The notes beneath the pieces were generated by a model that saw nothing but the letters and a program-made list of their open reading frames with translations, did not search any database and had not been told where the DNA came from. A DNA stretch of 15,846 bases from Balneolales bacterium (GTDB lineage: Bacteria; Bacteroidota; Rhodothermia; Balneolales; Natronogracilivirgulaceae): positions 1 to 15,846 of the forward strand of contig SKIC01000145.1 of assembly GCA_007116685.1 (NCBI GenBank), read 5' to 3'. This document shows, in pieces, positions 8,397-15,838 of the stretch (the first letter of the stretch is position 1; each line of letters opens with the position of its first letter). A program made the translations under genes and the position numbers.

Positions 8397-8465
8397 AAAT
8401 CGGCTTTATTTCTTGCGTGATATCAGCCTTGTAGTTTATGGCTTTATTTACCCGATTTCAAGTAT

Positions 8466-8942
8466 TTAACCAGCTAATATCTTCTTCTGCAAGGAAATCA
8501 TTTCTAAAACAGCCATAGCAGTCTCTTCGCCTTTATTTCCTGCTTTAGTGCCCGCTCTTTCAATGGCTTGATCGATAGTATCCGTTGTTAAAACTCCAAA
8601 ACCAACGGGCTTCTCGTAGGTCTGAATGGCTTGTTGAATACCGGAATTAACCGCTGAGCAAACATAATCAAAATGAGGAGTTGCTCCTCTAATTACGGTT
8701 CCCAAAGCAATTACACCATCGTAATTTCCGGTTTTTAAAAGTGAAGTAACGGTAAGTGGAATTTCATACGCTCCGGGGCAATAGGCAATATGTACGTTAT
8801 CCGATGTAATACCATGTCTGCGTAAAACATCGAGCGCGCCTTCTTTTAAACGCTCCGTAATGAATGAGTTCCATCGCGTAACAACGATAGCAACTTTTGC
8901 TCCACTTGCTGAAAAATCACCTTCAAATACTTTCGGTTCCAT
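8466..8942 (-). CDS. ribH: 6,7-dimethyl-8-ribityllumazine synthase
   Basis: 158 residues, the usual length. It catalyses the penultimate step of riboflavin synthesis, joining 5-amino-6-ribitylaminouracil to 3,4-dihydroxy-2-butanone 4-phosphate, in a cytosolic 60-mer or pentamer. Motifs: RWN (23-25) in the substrate pocket, PGAYEIP (56-62), GTVIRGATPHFDYV (81-94) with the catalytic His90, and GNKGEE (135-140) for phosphate binding. ATG at 8942, four bases after the PHP-gene stop (TAG 8949-8947), so probably co-transcribed with it. No other riboflavin gene and no FMN riboswitch are visible nearby; ribH here is separate from any rib operon. Confidence 0.97.
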   Translation of the reverse strand: MEPKVFEGDFSASGAKVAIVVTRWNSFITERLKEGALDVLRRHGITSDNVHIAYCPGAYEIPLTVTSLLKTGNYDGVIALGTVIRGATPHFDYVCSAVNSGIQQAIQTYEKPVGFGVLTTDTIDQAIERAGTKAGNKGEETAMAVLEMISLQKKILAG

Positions 8943-8946
8943 AATT

Positions 8947-9789
8947 CTATTTCTTCATTTCTGATTGTTTATAATTTGCTGCTTTTGCCAAAATAGCATC
9001 TGCATAGCTCTCATCAACGGTCACATTTCCAAAATGATAATAATCTCGTTGTCTGCCATGAAAATCAGAGCCACCGCTAATTAAGAGCTTAAAATTTTCT
9101 GCCCAAGTTTTATACTTCTTTTGCAGATCAAAATTATGAGTGGGATGTATATACTCAATTCCATCAATTCCGTTGTTGAGGAAAAAGCGCAAATCTTCCC
9201 ATAAATAAAACAAACCCGGGTGTGCAAGAATGGCTACGCCGCCGGCTTCGTGGATAAGACTAATCACGTCTTCTGCTGAAGTATAATCGGATTTAAAATA
9301 TCCCGGCTTATCATTGCCTAAATATCGGTCAAAGACCTCCTGTATAGAACCGGCATATCCTTTTTTCAGCATTAAACGAGCAATATGAACTCTGCTAATA
9401 TTAGCTGCTCCGGCTTCGCCAAGAACTTCATCATAATCGATATCAAAACCGAGTTTATTGAGATTCTTGACCATTTTTTTTGAGCGCTCAACTCTGATTA
9501 AGCGCTGTTCGGCCAGTTTCTGCTTAAATCCCGAATGCCCAATATCAAAAGCATAAGCTAAAATATGACATTCGCGATCGTTGTAATCAGTGGTTATTTC
9601 CACTCCTGGTATTATTCGAACGCCATACTCATCACCGGCTTCTCTGGCTTTAAAATAGCCTTTATAGGTATCGTGGTCTGTGATGGCAATGGTACTAAGA
9701 TTATTCTCAGCGGCAAGGCGAACAACCTCTTCCGGACTGCATTTGCCGTCGGAAGCCAAGGTGTGAATATGTAAATCTGCCTTAGCCAT
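8947..9789 (-). CDS. PHP-domain phosphoesterase (YciV/RNase AM-like)
   Basis: 280 residues, all PHP domain. Metal-ligand motifs appear in order: DLHIHTLASDG (5-15; His7, His9, Asp14), ITDHDT (36-41), PGVEI (61-65; Glu64), His75, SRVHIA (132-137; His135), LAHPG (188-192; His190) and GSDFHG (240-245; Asp242, His244). That is the full trinuclear set, so it should be an active Mn/Mg/Zn phosphatase or nuclease. The closest characterised relatives I recognise are YciV-type enzymes, which release phosphate from 3',5'-nucleoside bisphosphates and trim RNA 5' ends. Substrate cannot be fixed from sequence; a histidinol-phosphatase role is less likely given the YciV-like order. The ATG overlaps the protease-gene stop by one base (TAATG at 9791-9787). 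Confidence 0.87.
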   Translation of the reverse strand: MAKADLHIHTLASDGKCSPEEVVRLAAENNLSTIAITDHDTYKGYFKAREAGDEYGVRIIPGVEITTDYNDRECHILAYAFDIGHSGFKQKLAEQRLIRVERSKKMVKNLNKLGFDIDYDEVLGEAGAANISRVHIARLMLKKGYAGSIQEVFDRYLGNDKPGYFKSDYTSAEDVISLIHEAGGVAILAHPGLFYLWEDLRFFLNNGIDGIEYIHPTHNFDLQKKYKTWAENFKLLISGGSDFHGRQRDYYHFGNVTVDESYADAILAKAANYKQSEMKK

Positions 9790-11432
9790 TATTGTAAAAT
9801 TGCGAAATAAGAATCTGAATCAGCAACCAAATCTTTCGCTTTTAAAGTCATTGGATCATCTTTGAGCGATTTTTTAAGTCGACCGCTGGCGCCTTCGTAT
9901 CGGGAAATTATTTCGAGCATTAATTCCCGAATAATGTAATCTCTGTTCTCGCTCATCATTGCTTCTTTATCCTGCTCTAATAAAACTCGCAGAGATTCAA
10001 TTTTCTCTGATGAGTTTTGAACTACGTCAGCAGAAAGTGAAGCTATCAGGTTATTGTAATTTCTCTGAGCGCGGGTTTCGAAAGAAAACTCTTCGGCTTC
10101 CAGATATGCCATAAATGCCTCAAAAATATCTTCCCGGGATTTACTTTCCGGAAAAGATTCGTTTTTTGAGTAAAATTGATTCGCAAAGAAGAAGTAATGG
10201 CTATTGCGCAACAAGGCAATTTCGAGCAAACTCAATGAATGCTCTGAAATTTCTACATCAGGCTCTATTCCCAAGCCTTCAAATACCTCTCTGCCGGCTC
10301 TTGTTGTAAATGACTGACGAACAGAATCAGGCACATCAATTCCTGCGGTTTCTTCTTCCGAGAGATATTCTATGGATTGCAAAGATCGCCCACTTGGCGT
10401 GTAGTACTTTGAAGTAGTAATTTTGATAGCCATGTTATACGACAATGGGCGCACAATTTGCACCAATCCTTTTCCAAAACTACGCTCGCCGATTACAACT
10501 CCAAGGTCTAAATCCTGAATAGCACCGGATACGATTTCTGATGCACTGGCACTACCGCTGTTTTGCAAAACGAATAATGGTCTGTCGGTGTAAATGGGAT
10601 CAATTCGAGTTTGATACGAAAAGTTGGTTTCCGGTAAACGGCCTTTGGTACTGACTACATCGATTCCCGATTCCACAAACAAATCGGCTAACATTACAGC
10701 TTCATCTAGCAAACCACCGGGGTTGTTACGTAAATCCAGAACTAGTGCGTTCAGGTTTTGGGTTTCGTCCATCTTTTTGATGGCATCAGCCACTTCTTGT
10801 GCGGCATTTTGTCCAAATCTTTGAAGAAGAACGTAGCCTACGCCTTTTTCATCGTCAATAAAACCTGCCCAAATTACATTTTTAACTTCAATAGATTCAC
10901 GAACCAACTCGAATTCCAAGTCTTCTTCAATTCCGAATCGTTGCACAACCAATGTTACCGATGTTCCGGCCTCACCACGTAATTGAGTTTGAAGATCTTC
11001 GGGATTAAAATCACGAACAGAAATACCATTCACCGAAATGATAACATCCCCGGCACGAACACCCATTCTATGGGCGGAATATCCTTCAATAGGCGCGATT
11101 ACTACCAATTTACCACCACGGGCGCCCACCTCAAGACCTACACCGGCATACTGGCCTGTAGTAACGATATCCATTTCTCTACTGCCGGTTTCGTCAATCA
11201 GAGAGGTATAGGGATCAAGGGATTCCAGCATGGCACCAACGGCTGTACGCATCATTTCGCCGGGATCAACTTCTACTACATAGCGCCTGGAAACTTCTTC
11301 AAAAATCTCGCTGAAAATCGTGAAGTTCTTTTTTATTTCGAAGTAGGTATCACTACCATAATAAAAGCCGGAAGAGACAATCAGAATTACCGGCAGGAAA
11401 AAAATCAGGGCAAGTTTTCGAAGAAATTTCAT
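9789..11432 (-). CDS. ctpA: S41A C-terminal processing peptidase (CtpA/Prc family) with PDZ domain
   Basis: 547 residues. An N-terminal signal or anchor helix (MKFLRKLALIFFLPVILIVSSG) sends it to the periplasm. It continues with an N-terminal helical cap (about 35-90, with SLDPYTSLI), a PDZ domain (about 95-170, with GVGLEV and GVRAGDVIISVNG), and the S41 core. The core holds LDLRNNPGG (232-240), NSGSASASEI (291-300, nucleophile Ser296) and SFGKGLVQ (318-325, Lys321). The 25-residue Ser-Lys spacing matches the classic Ser/Lys dyad of CTPs. Residues beyond about 400 are a helical tail that I cannot assign. It cleaves protein C-termini in the periplasm. It is transcribed after the LysM transglycosylase gene, 8 nt away. 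In other bacteria CTPs control peptidoglycan hydrolases, so the pairing may be functional (inference). Confidence 0.93.
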   Translation of the reverse strand: MKFLRKLALIFFLPVILIVSSGFYYGSDTYFEIKKNFTIFSEIFEEVSRRYVVEVDPGEMMRTAVGAMLESLDPYTSLIDETGSREMDIVTTGQYAGVGLEVGARGGKLVVIAPIEGYSAHRMGVRAGDVIISVNGISVRDFNPEDLQTQLRGEAGTSVTLVVQRFGIEEDLEFELVRESIEVKNVIWAGFIDDEKGVGYVLLQRFGQNAAQEVADAIKKMDETQNLNALVLDLRNNPGGLLDEAVMLADLFVESGIDVVSTKGRLPETNFSYQTRIDPIYTDRPLFVLQNSGSASASEIVSGAIQDLDLGVVIGERSFGKGLVQIVRPLSYNMAIKITTSKYYTPSGRSLQSIEYLSEEETAGIDVPDSVRQSFTTRAGREVFEGLGIEPDVEISEHSLSLLEIALLRNSHYFFFANQFYSKNESFPESKSREDIFEAFMAYLEAEEFSFETRAQRNYNNLIASLSADVVQNSSEKIESLRVLLEQDKEAMMSENRDYIIRELMLEIISRYEGASGRLKKSLKDDPMTLKAKDLVADSDSYFAILQ

Positions 11433-11440
11433 GTATCAGG

Positions 11441-13402
11441 TTAGTTTGGGATAATCAAGCTTTGACCTATGTAAATGGTATGAGAGTTTAGGCCGTTCAC
11501 GCGCATGATTTCCTGAACCGTTGTGCCAAACGTTCTGGCCAAATCGCTCAAGTTATCATTTCGCTGTACCGTATAACGTCTGACGCCATCAGAATCTGTT
11601 AAAGCAACCGGGCCGCGACGGCCTTCTAACTGCCGCTTTTGTGCCAAAGTCATGTTATTTATCGCAGCATAGTATGCCTGATGCTGTCTTGGCACATAAA
11701 TCGTTAAACGTTGTCCAACGCGAATCATATTCCCAACGTTATTCCAGGAGCGGATTCGCCATGCCTGAGTATCAAACCATTCGGCAATGTGGCCAATAGT
11801 ATCTCCACTCTTTACAGTATAGGTAACAGCAACCGTATTTGCCGGCTGATTTGCTGCCTGACGTTGTTGCGTAGCCGCAGTTCTGGCAACCTGAGAATTG
11901 GAAGGACGGTCTGAACGAATGGCTACGTTATTTCCTGGTACAGGAATCACGATCTGCTGCCCCGGATGGATAATGTGACTTAACCCATCGTTTACGGCAT
12001 ATAAATCACGAACGGTGGTTCCGTATCTGTTTGCAATTGCGCCTAAGGTTTCGCCTCTGTTTACAGAGTGAATCACCATATTATTGATTCGCTGATCATC
12101 AGGAATTTGCTCGTAGTTGGCGAGAAAAACTTCTTTCGTACCTACAGGCAATTTCAGGTGATAAGGCTCAGGTCCGGGAGGGGTAGCCCAACGCAATAAC
12201 TCTGGGTTGTAATTTCTTAAAACATCGGTAGCAATGCCGGCTGCTTCAGCAAGAACTCGTAAATCGATAGAACCCTGAACAGGAACTGTTTCAAAAGTGT
12301 AAGGAACTACATCGCTATTATCAATTTCAAAACCGAATTCTTCTGGATTCATGGCAATCAGGGTTGCAGCGATATAGCCCGGTACATATCCACGAGTTTC
12401 TCTTGGGAGATATGGGAAAATTGCCCAATAATTTCGCTCACCGCCGGCTAAACGGATGGAACTTCTCATTCTGCGAGTACTCACGTTGTAATTGGCAAGA
12501 GCAAGGTGCCAATCGCCCCAAAATTCATATAAATCTCGTAAATGCTGAGCAGCGGCACGAGTTGATTTTATGGGATCTCTGCGCTCATCAATCCACCAGT
12601 TTCTTTCTAATCCATACACGGCACCTGTAGCGTAAATAAACTGCCACATTCCAACGGCGGCGGCGTGTGACCTTGCTACGGGCACCAAACCACTTTCAAT
12701 CATTGAAAGGTGAATGAGTTCCAGAGGGACGCCTTCTTCTTCAAAAATTTCTCGCATCATTGGGAACCAATACGCAGAACGTTGTAACCAACGCTCCATA
12801 ATATCCGGACGTCGAACGGTTAAATATGCAATGTGATTGTTCACCTGACGGTTTCTAATCAGCGGAACGTCTGTTTTTTGGATGGTAATATCTTCCGGAA
12901 ATGAAAAGCTGGCGTCATCGAACCAATCATCGTTCATAAACATTTCCTGATGTACGGCAAAAATATCACCATAGGCCATTGAAACCGGTCCTTCGATTCC
13001 ATAAAAATCTTGATATGCAGACATCACAGAACGATACATTTCAGTGAATTTTCGTGTACCCTGGACGTCAGGGTTTTCCTCCATAAGTGCATGAATTTGC
13101 GTCAAAGCGTCATTAATATTGGTCTCCGCCGCAATTAAATCGTTTTGCAGTTGCGCTTCCAAAGCCCTGAAATGCAAGCGATAGATATCTAATACACGCG
13201 CAAGTAAATCGCCACTCAATTCTCCACCAGAGCCATTGGTGCGCAACAAAATATCGTTAGCCAATAATTCTTCGTAAGGATTTTGAAATGGTAATTCGAT
13301 GATGGGTAATTCCTCACTACCGTAATTTGACATTACAGTTTGAGCATTTACGTGGCTATTAACCAAAAATAGGGCAAAAATAACCGTAGAGATTTTTTTC
13401 AT
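11441..13402 (-). CDS. mltD: MltD-like membrane-bound lytic transglycosylase with three LysM domains
   Basis: 653 residues from ATG 13402, chosen because it gives a signal peptide (MKKISTVIFALFLVNSHVNA|Q); the longer frame would start with TTG at 13483 and place 27 non-signal residues in front. Residues about 25-190 are helical and unassigned. A lysozyme-like SLT domain spans about 195-345, with ELIHLSMIESGLVP (228-241, catalytic Glu236), AAVGMWQFIYATG and ALANYNVS (301-308). Three LysM peptidoglycan-binding repeats lie at about 444-488, 527-570 and 610-652, separated by a Gln/Ala/Thr-rich linker (about 500-525). It would cleave glycan strands with 1,6-anhydro formation. The usual AAYNxG motif reads ANYNVS here, a mild deviation. 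No lipobox Cys is seen, so it is probably secreted rather than a lipoprotein. Confidence 0.92.
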   Translation of the reverse strand: MKKISTVIFALFLVNSHVNAQTVMSNYGSEELPIIELPFQNPYEELLANDILLRTNGSGGELSGDLLARVLDIYRLHFRALEAQLQNDLIAAETNINDALTQIHALMEENPDVQGTRKFTEMYRSVMSAYQDFYGIEGPVSMAYGDIFAVHQEMFMNDDWFDDASFSFPEDITIQKTDVPLIRNRQVNNHIAYLTVRRPDIMERWLQRSAYWFPMMREIFEEEGVPLELIHLSMIESGLVPVARSHAAAVGMWQFIYATGAVYGLERNWWIDERRDPIKSTRAAAQHLRDLYEFWGDWHLALANYNVSTRRMRSSIRLAGGERNYWAIFPYLPRETRGYVPGYIAATLIAMNPEEFGFEIDNSDVVPYTFETVPVQGSIDLRVLAEAAGIATDVLRNYNPELLRWATPPGPEPYHLKLPVGTKEVFLANYEQIPDDQRINNMVIHSVNRGETLGAIANRYGTTVRDLYAVNDGLSHIIHPGQQIVIPVPGNNVAIRSDRPSNSQVARTAATQQRQAANQPANTVAVTYTVKSGDTIGHIAEWFDTQAWRIRSWNNVGNMIRVGQRLTIYVPRQHQAYYAAINNMTLAQKRQLEGRRGPVALTDSDGVRRYTVQRNDNLSDLARTFGTTVQEIMRVNGLNSHTIYIGQSLIIPN

Positions 13403-13537
13403 GGAGTAGTAATTATCCTCTGATTTACAATGGGCACATTTTGATAATATACGGAAATTGACAGGCATTACGCACCTAATCAAAGCCTTTTCAGCAAATA
13501 GAGTGCCGTAATTAGTTAGAAACGTTCTGATTCATAT

Positions 13538-15208
13538 TTATTGCTGGGGAGTCCAGCCTTGCACTATTGGTAATCGGCGACCAACGCCAAAAGCCTTGGG
13601 ACTCACACGCAAACCCGGTGCAGCCTGTCTTCGTTTGTATTCATTTCGGTCAACCATACGGATGATGTGCAAGACCAAATCCCTGTCATCTATCTTTTTA
13701 CAAATATCGTACACCGAAAGTTGTTCTTCTATGTAAGCTTTTAAAATGGTATCCAACACATCATATTCCGGCAGACTGTCGGTGTCTTTTTGATCAGGGC
13801 GCAATTCGGCGCTCGGAGGCTTGGTGATAATGGCTTCCGGAATAACTTCCTTGCCATAATAAACATCATTCAACCATCGACAGATTGCAAAAACTTCGGT
13901 TTTATAGACATCAGAAATGACAGATAATCCGCCGGCCATATCGCCATAAAGCGTACAATAGCCAACAGCCATCTCGGATTTATTCCCGGTATTCAGTAAA
14001 ACGTGACCAAATTTATTTGAAACAGCCATCAACAAAACACCCCTGGATCGGCTTTGGATATTTTCCTCGGCCACATTAAATGCCGTTCCCTCAAATAATG
14101 GTTGCAATGCATCCAGGTAGGAATTGTATAAGTTTTTGATCGGGATTTCTTCCAATCTCATGCCCAGAGCTTCTGCCAGCTTTTGAGAATCCGAAACGGA
14201 TCCTTCAGATGAAAACTCTGAAGGCATGGTAATGGCGAGTACATTTTCTGCTCCTACTGCCTCGCAGGCAATAACGGCAGTTAGTGCCGAATCTATACCA
14301 CCGCTTAAACCGAGGATAACTTTTTTACCCAAACCGGATTTTTCCATGTAATCACGCAATCCGAGAATCAATGCTTTTACATAACCTTCTTCGTAAGACA
14401 TTTTTTTCTGATTCCGATTTGTAACCGAAATCAAATTATTTTGCTCATCCAGAATGGCATCGGCGAAATCTTCGGTAAATAATGCGCAGCGTTCTACTAT
14501 ATTCCCATCACGGTCAAGCATCATACTATCGCCATCAAAAATGATTTCCGTGTTGGCTCCCACCTGATTGGCATAAATAATGGGCAGGTTTAGTCGCTGT
14601 GCATGACCTTGCAGCATTTTTAACCGCAATTCAGGCTTATGGCGCGAATATGGTGATGCAGAGATATTGATGATCACTTTTGCACCTAAATCCGCCAATT
14701 CGTGAGCGGGATCTATGTTGTAAGTGTGATAATTGATTTCGTTTTCATTTCGCCAAATATCTTCGCAAATCGTGATACCAACGGGAATTCCTTTGATGGA
14801 CTGAAGTGAAAAGTCTGCATTGGGTTCGAAATACCGGAACTCGTCGAAAATATCGTAGGTTGGAAGCAGGGTTTTGGCGATTACTGCTTTTTTTTCGCCT
14901 TGCCCGGCATAAATGGCGGCATTGATAATGGGGCGTCCAATATTTTCAGGATTACGCAAGGGAGCGCCAAAAATCACAGCTGTATTTTTTGTTTCTGAAA
15001 TGATTTCATCAATAACTTCTTCGCAACGTTGGATAAACGATTTCTTTTCCAGTAAATCCATCGGAGGATAGCCACAAACCACCAATTCTTGTAAAACAAG
15101 AAGGTCGATTTGCTCTTTTTCAGCCTGATGAATAGCCCGTATCACTTTTTGGGTGTTACCACTTATATCACCTACGATGGTGTTTATTTGCTGGGTTCTG
15201 ATGCGCAT
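13538..15208 (-). CDS. nadE: Glutamine-dependent NAD+ synthetase
   Basis: 556 residues from ATG 15208, where the glutaminase domain begins (MRIRTQQINTIVGDISGN). The frame extends upstream to a TTG at 15262, but those 18 residues look non-coding. The N-terminal nitrilase-type glutaminase has Glu41 (VLQELVVCGYPP), Lys112 (AKTLLPTYDIFDEFRYF) and nucleophile Cys148 (ITICEDIW). The C-terminal synthetase begins near 275 with the ATP-pyrophosphatase loop SGGIDS (302-307), then NTGNKSEMAVGY and KPPSAELRPDQ. It makes NAD+ from deamido-NAD, ATP and ammonia supplied by its own glutaminase. It is the most upstream gene of the minus-strand run; mltD follows after 135 nt, so the two may be separate units. 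A weak Bacteroidetes-like promoter candidate (TTTC at 15276-15273, 20 nt, TACCTTT at 15252-15246) lies upstream. Confidence 0.96.
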   Translation of the reverse strand: MRIRTQQINTIVGDISGNTQKVIRAIHQAEKEQIDLLVLQELVVCGYPPMDLLEKKSFIQRCEEVIDEIISETKNTAVIFGAPLRNPENIGRPIINAAIYAGQGEKKAVIAKTLLPTYDIFDEFRYFEPNADFSLQSIKGIPVGITICEDIWRNENEINYHTYNIDPAHELADLGAKVIINISASPYSRHKPELRLKMLQGHAQRLNLPIIYANQVGANTEIIFDGDSMMLDRDGNIVERCALFTEDFADAILDEQNNLISVTNRNQKKMSYEEGYVKALILGLRDYMEKSGLGKKVILGLSGGIDSALTAVIACEAVGAENVLAITMPSEFSSEGSVSDSQKLAEALGMRLEEIPIKNLYNSYLDALQPLFEGTAFNVAEENIQSRSRGVLLMAVSNKFGHVLLNTGNKSEMAVGYCTLYGDMAGGLSVISDVYKTEVFAICRWLNDVYYGKEVIPEAIITKPPSAELRPDQKDTDSLPEYDVLDTILKAYIEEQLSVYDICKKIDDRDLVLHIIRMVDRNEYKRRQAAPGLRVSPKAFGVGRRLPIVQGWTPQQ

Positions 15209-15332
15209 AATATGATGTAAACTTGGTGTATCGCTCGTTACAAAAAAAGGTACAAGCGGCAAACTTACCTCCGAAACACACTTTTTACAAGCATCATTTA
15301 TGGGAGAGGATGATCCATTTGAAAAAGCTCCC

Positions 15333-15356
15333 CGCTGCGGTGATTTTCACGCAGCG
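15333..15356 (+). repeat. Bulged hairpin repeat, copy 1
   Basis: CGCTGC (15333-15338), one bulged G (15339), GTGA (15340-15343), loop TTT, TCAC (15347-15350), GCAGCG (15351-15356): ten pairs with one bulge. It aligns over its full 24 nt with the reverse complement of the hairpin at 15448-15471 (18 of 24 identical). Confidence 0.7.
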
Positions 15357-15447
15357 AAAGTTTTTCGAGTCTTCCCCTCTGCGCCGTGTCGTATTCTCGT
15401 GGCAAACTAGTGACAAAAGTATGCGCAATGGCGTACGCAGAAATGCA

Positions 15448-15471
15448 CGCCGGGTGAGGATCACCTCGGCG
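15448..15471 (-). repeat. Bulged hairpin repeat, copy 2 (inverted)
   Basis: On the plus strand: CGCCG (15448-15452), GGTGA (15453-15457), loop GGA, TCACC (15461-15465), bulged T (15466), CGGCG (15467-15471). Read on the minus strand, the bulge sits on the 5' arm as in copy 1, and stem differences from copy 1 are compensated (T-A to C-G). Confidence 0.7.
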
Positions 15472-15493
15472 GGTGGGAATTATATCATTCCGA

Positions 15494-15521
15494 TTCTCAA
15501 GAAGTGCCGCCCCTCTGGGGC
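15494..15521 (-). repeat. GGA/AGA-loop hairpin element, degenerate minus-strand copy
   Basis: Read on the minus strand: GCCCC, loop AGA, GGGGC (15521-15509), then GGCACTTC and TTGAGAA (15500-15494). It resembles the copy at 15739-15766, where GCTCC-GGA-GGAGC is followed by GGCATAAA and CTTGTAG; the trailing motif is degraded here. Confidence 0.5.
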
Positions 15522-15549
15522 TTACAATGGTTGAGGTGCAATTTTTTTG

Positions 15550-15579
15550 CTACAAAGATTTCGTCCGCCGCAGGCGGAC
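15550..15579 (-). repeat. Hairpin plus TTTGTAG element, minus-strand copy
   Basis: Read on the minus strand: GTCCGCC, loop TGC, GGCGGAC (15579-15563), GAAATC, then TTTGTAG (15556-15550). The GAAAYC spacer and its 6-nt length are the same as in the plus-strand copy at 15687-15712. Confidence 0.65.
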
Positions 15580-15585
15580 TGGGTA

Positions 15586-15602
15586 TTGCGAAGTAATCGC
15601 AA
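15586..15602. repeat. Short hairpin within the repeat cluster
   Basis: TTGCGA (15586-15591), loop AGTAA, TCGCAA (15597-15602): a 6-bp perfect stem seven bases from the preceding element. No T run follows on either strand, so it is not a terminator. Confidence 0.5.
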
Positions 15603-15686
15603 AAAATTGAACAAAAAATACCCTGATCATTTTCAAATCTAATATCTCTCAGAATCATTTCTCCAACCTACAAACCACAATTAAGA

Positions 15687-15712
15687 ATCCCGGAGGGATG
15701 AAACCTTTGTAG
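15687..15712 (+). repeat. Hairpin plus TTTGTAG element, plus-strand copy
   Basis: ATCCC (15687-15691), loop GGA, GGGAT (15695-15699), GAAACC, then TTTGTAG (15706-15712) and AAA. A second TTTGTAG faces the other way on the left (minus strand, 15674-15668), 12 nt from the stem. Confidence 0.65.
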
Positions 15713-15738
15713 AAACATCACGAAATCAAAACAATAAA

Positions 15739-15766
15739 GCTCCGGAGGAGCGGCATAAACTTGTAG
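15739..15766 (+). repeat. Hairpin plus CTTGTAG element, second plus-strand copy
   Basis: GCTCC (15739-15743), loop GGA, GGAGC (15747-15751), GGCATAAA, CTTGTAG (15760-15766). Same loop and same 5-bp stem length as the copy at 15687, with different but still paired stem bases; the spacer is 8 rather than 6 nt. Confidence 0.65.
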
Positions 15767-15808
15767 GGCATCTGCCACGGCGTATCCTGTGCGCCATGGC
15801 GTATGCCC
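15766..15808. repeat. 43-nt imperfect palindrome
   Basis: GGGCAT (15766-15771) pairs with ATGCCC (15803-15808). GCCA-C-GGCG (15774-15782) pairs with CGCC-A-TGGC (15792-15800) with one mismatch; the loop is 9 nt. The arms also contain the direct near-repeat GCCAYGGCGTAT (15774-15785 and 15793-15804). Confidence 0.6.
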
Positions 15809-15818
15809 GGGGAAAATA

Positions 15819-15838
15819 CGCAGTCGTCCTCGACTGCG
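15819..15838. repeat. Perfect 8-bp hairpin at the right edge of the window
   Basis: CGCAGTCG (15819-15826), loop TCCT, CGACTGCG (15831-15838). It is followed by ATAGTGTA at the window end, so its full extent cannot be seen. Confidence 0.6.

Noticed and set aside
10983..11444. 153-residue plus-strand open frame
   Set aside because: Fully antisense to the N-terminal and PDZ part of ctpA, which has intact catalytic motifs; composition (His/Asn/Thr-rich) is what the complement of such a gene gives.
13403..13483. 27-residue N-terminal extension of the mltD-like gene from a TTG
   Set aside because: The ATG at 13402 starts a proper Sec signal peptide; the extension would bury it.
15209..15262. 18-residue N-terminal extension of nadE from a TTG
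   Set aside because: The NadE glutaminase domain begins at the ATG at 15208 in the pattern expected of the family, and the extension overlaps a plausible promoter.
15333..15366. Plus-strand intrinsic terminator (hairpin followed by T5)
   Set aside because: The gene to its left, nadE, is on the minus strand and no plus-strand gene lies upstream that would need it; a related inverted hairpin lacks the T run.
15223..15534. 103-residue plus-strand open frame in the region upstream of nadE
   Set aside because: It runs through two of the hairpin repeats, has low-complexity Arg/Pro-rich content driven by them, no recognisable domain, and opposes the nadE promoter region.
4438..15823. Shared 12-mer GAAAATACGCAG at 4438-4449 and 15812-15823
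   Set aside because: Several chance 12-mer matches are expected in a window of this size, and flanking sequences do not match.
15333..15838. CRISPR array
   Set aside because: Repeats are short, differ in sequence, occur in both orientations and have irregular spacing; no cas gene is present.
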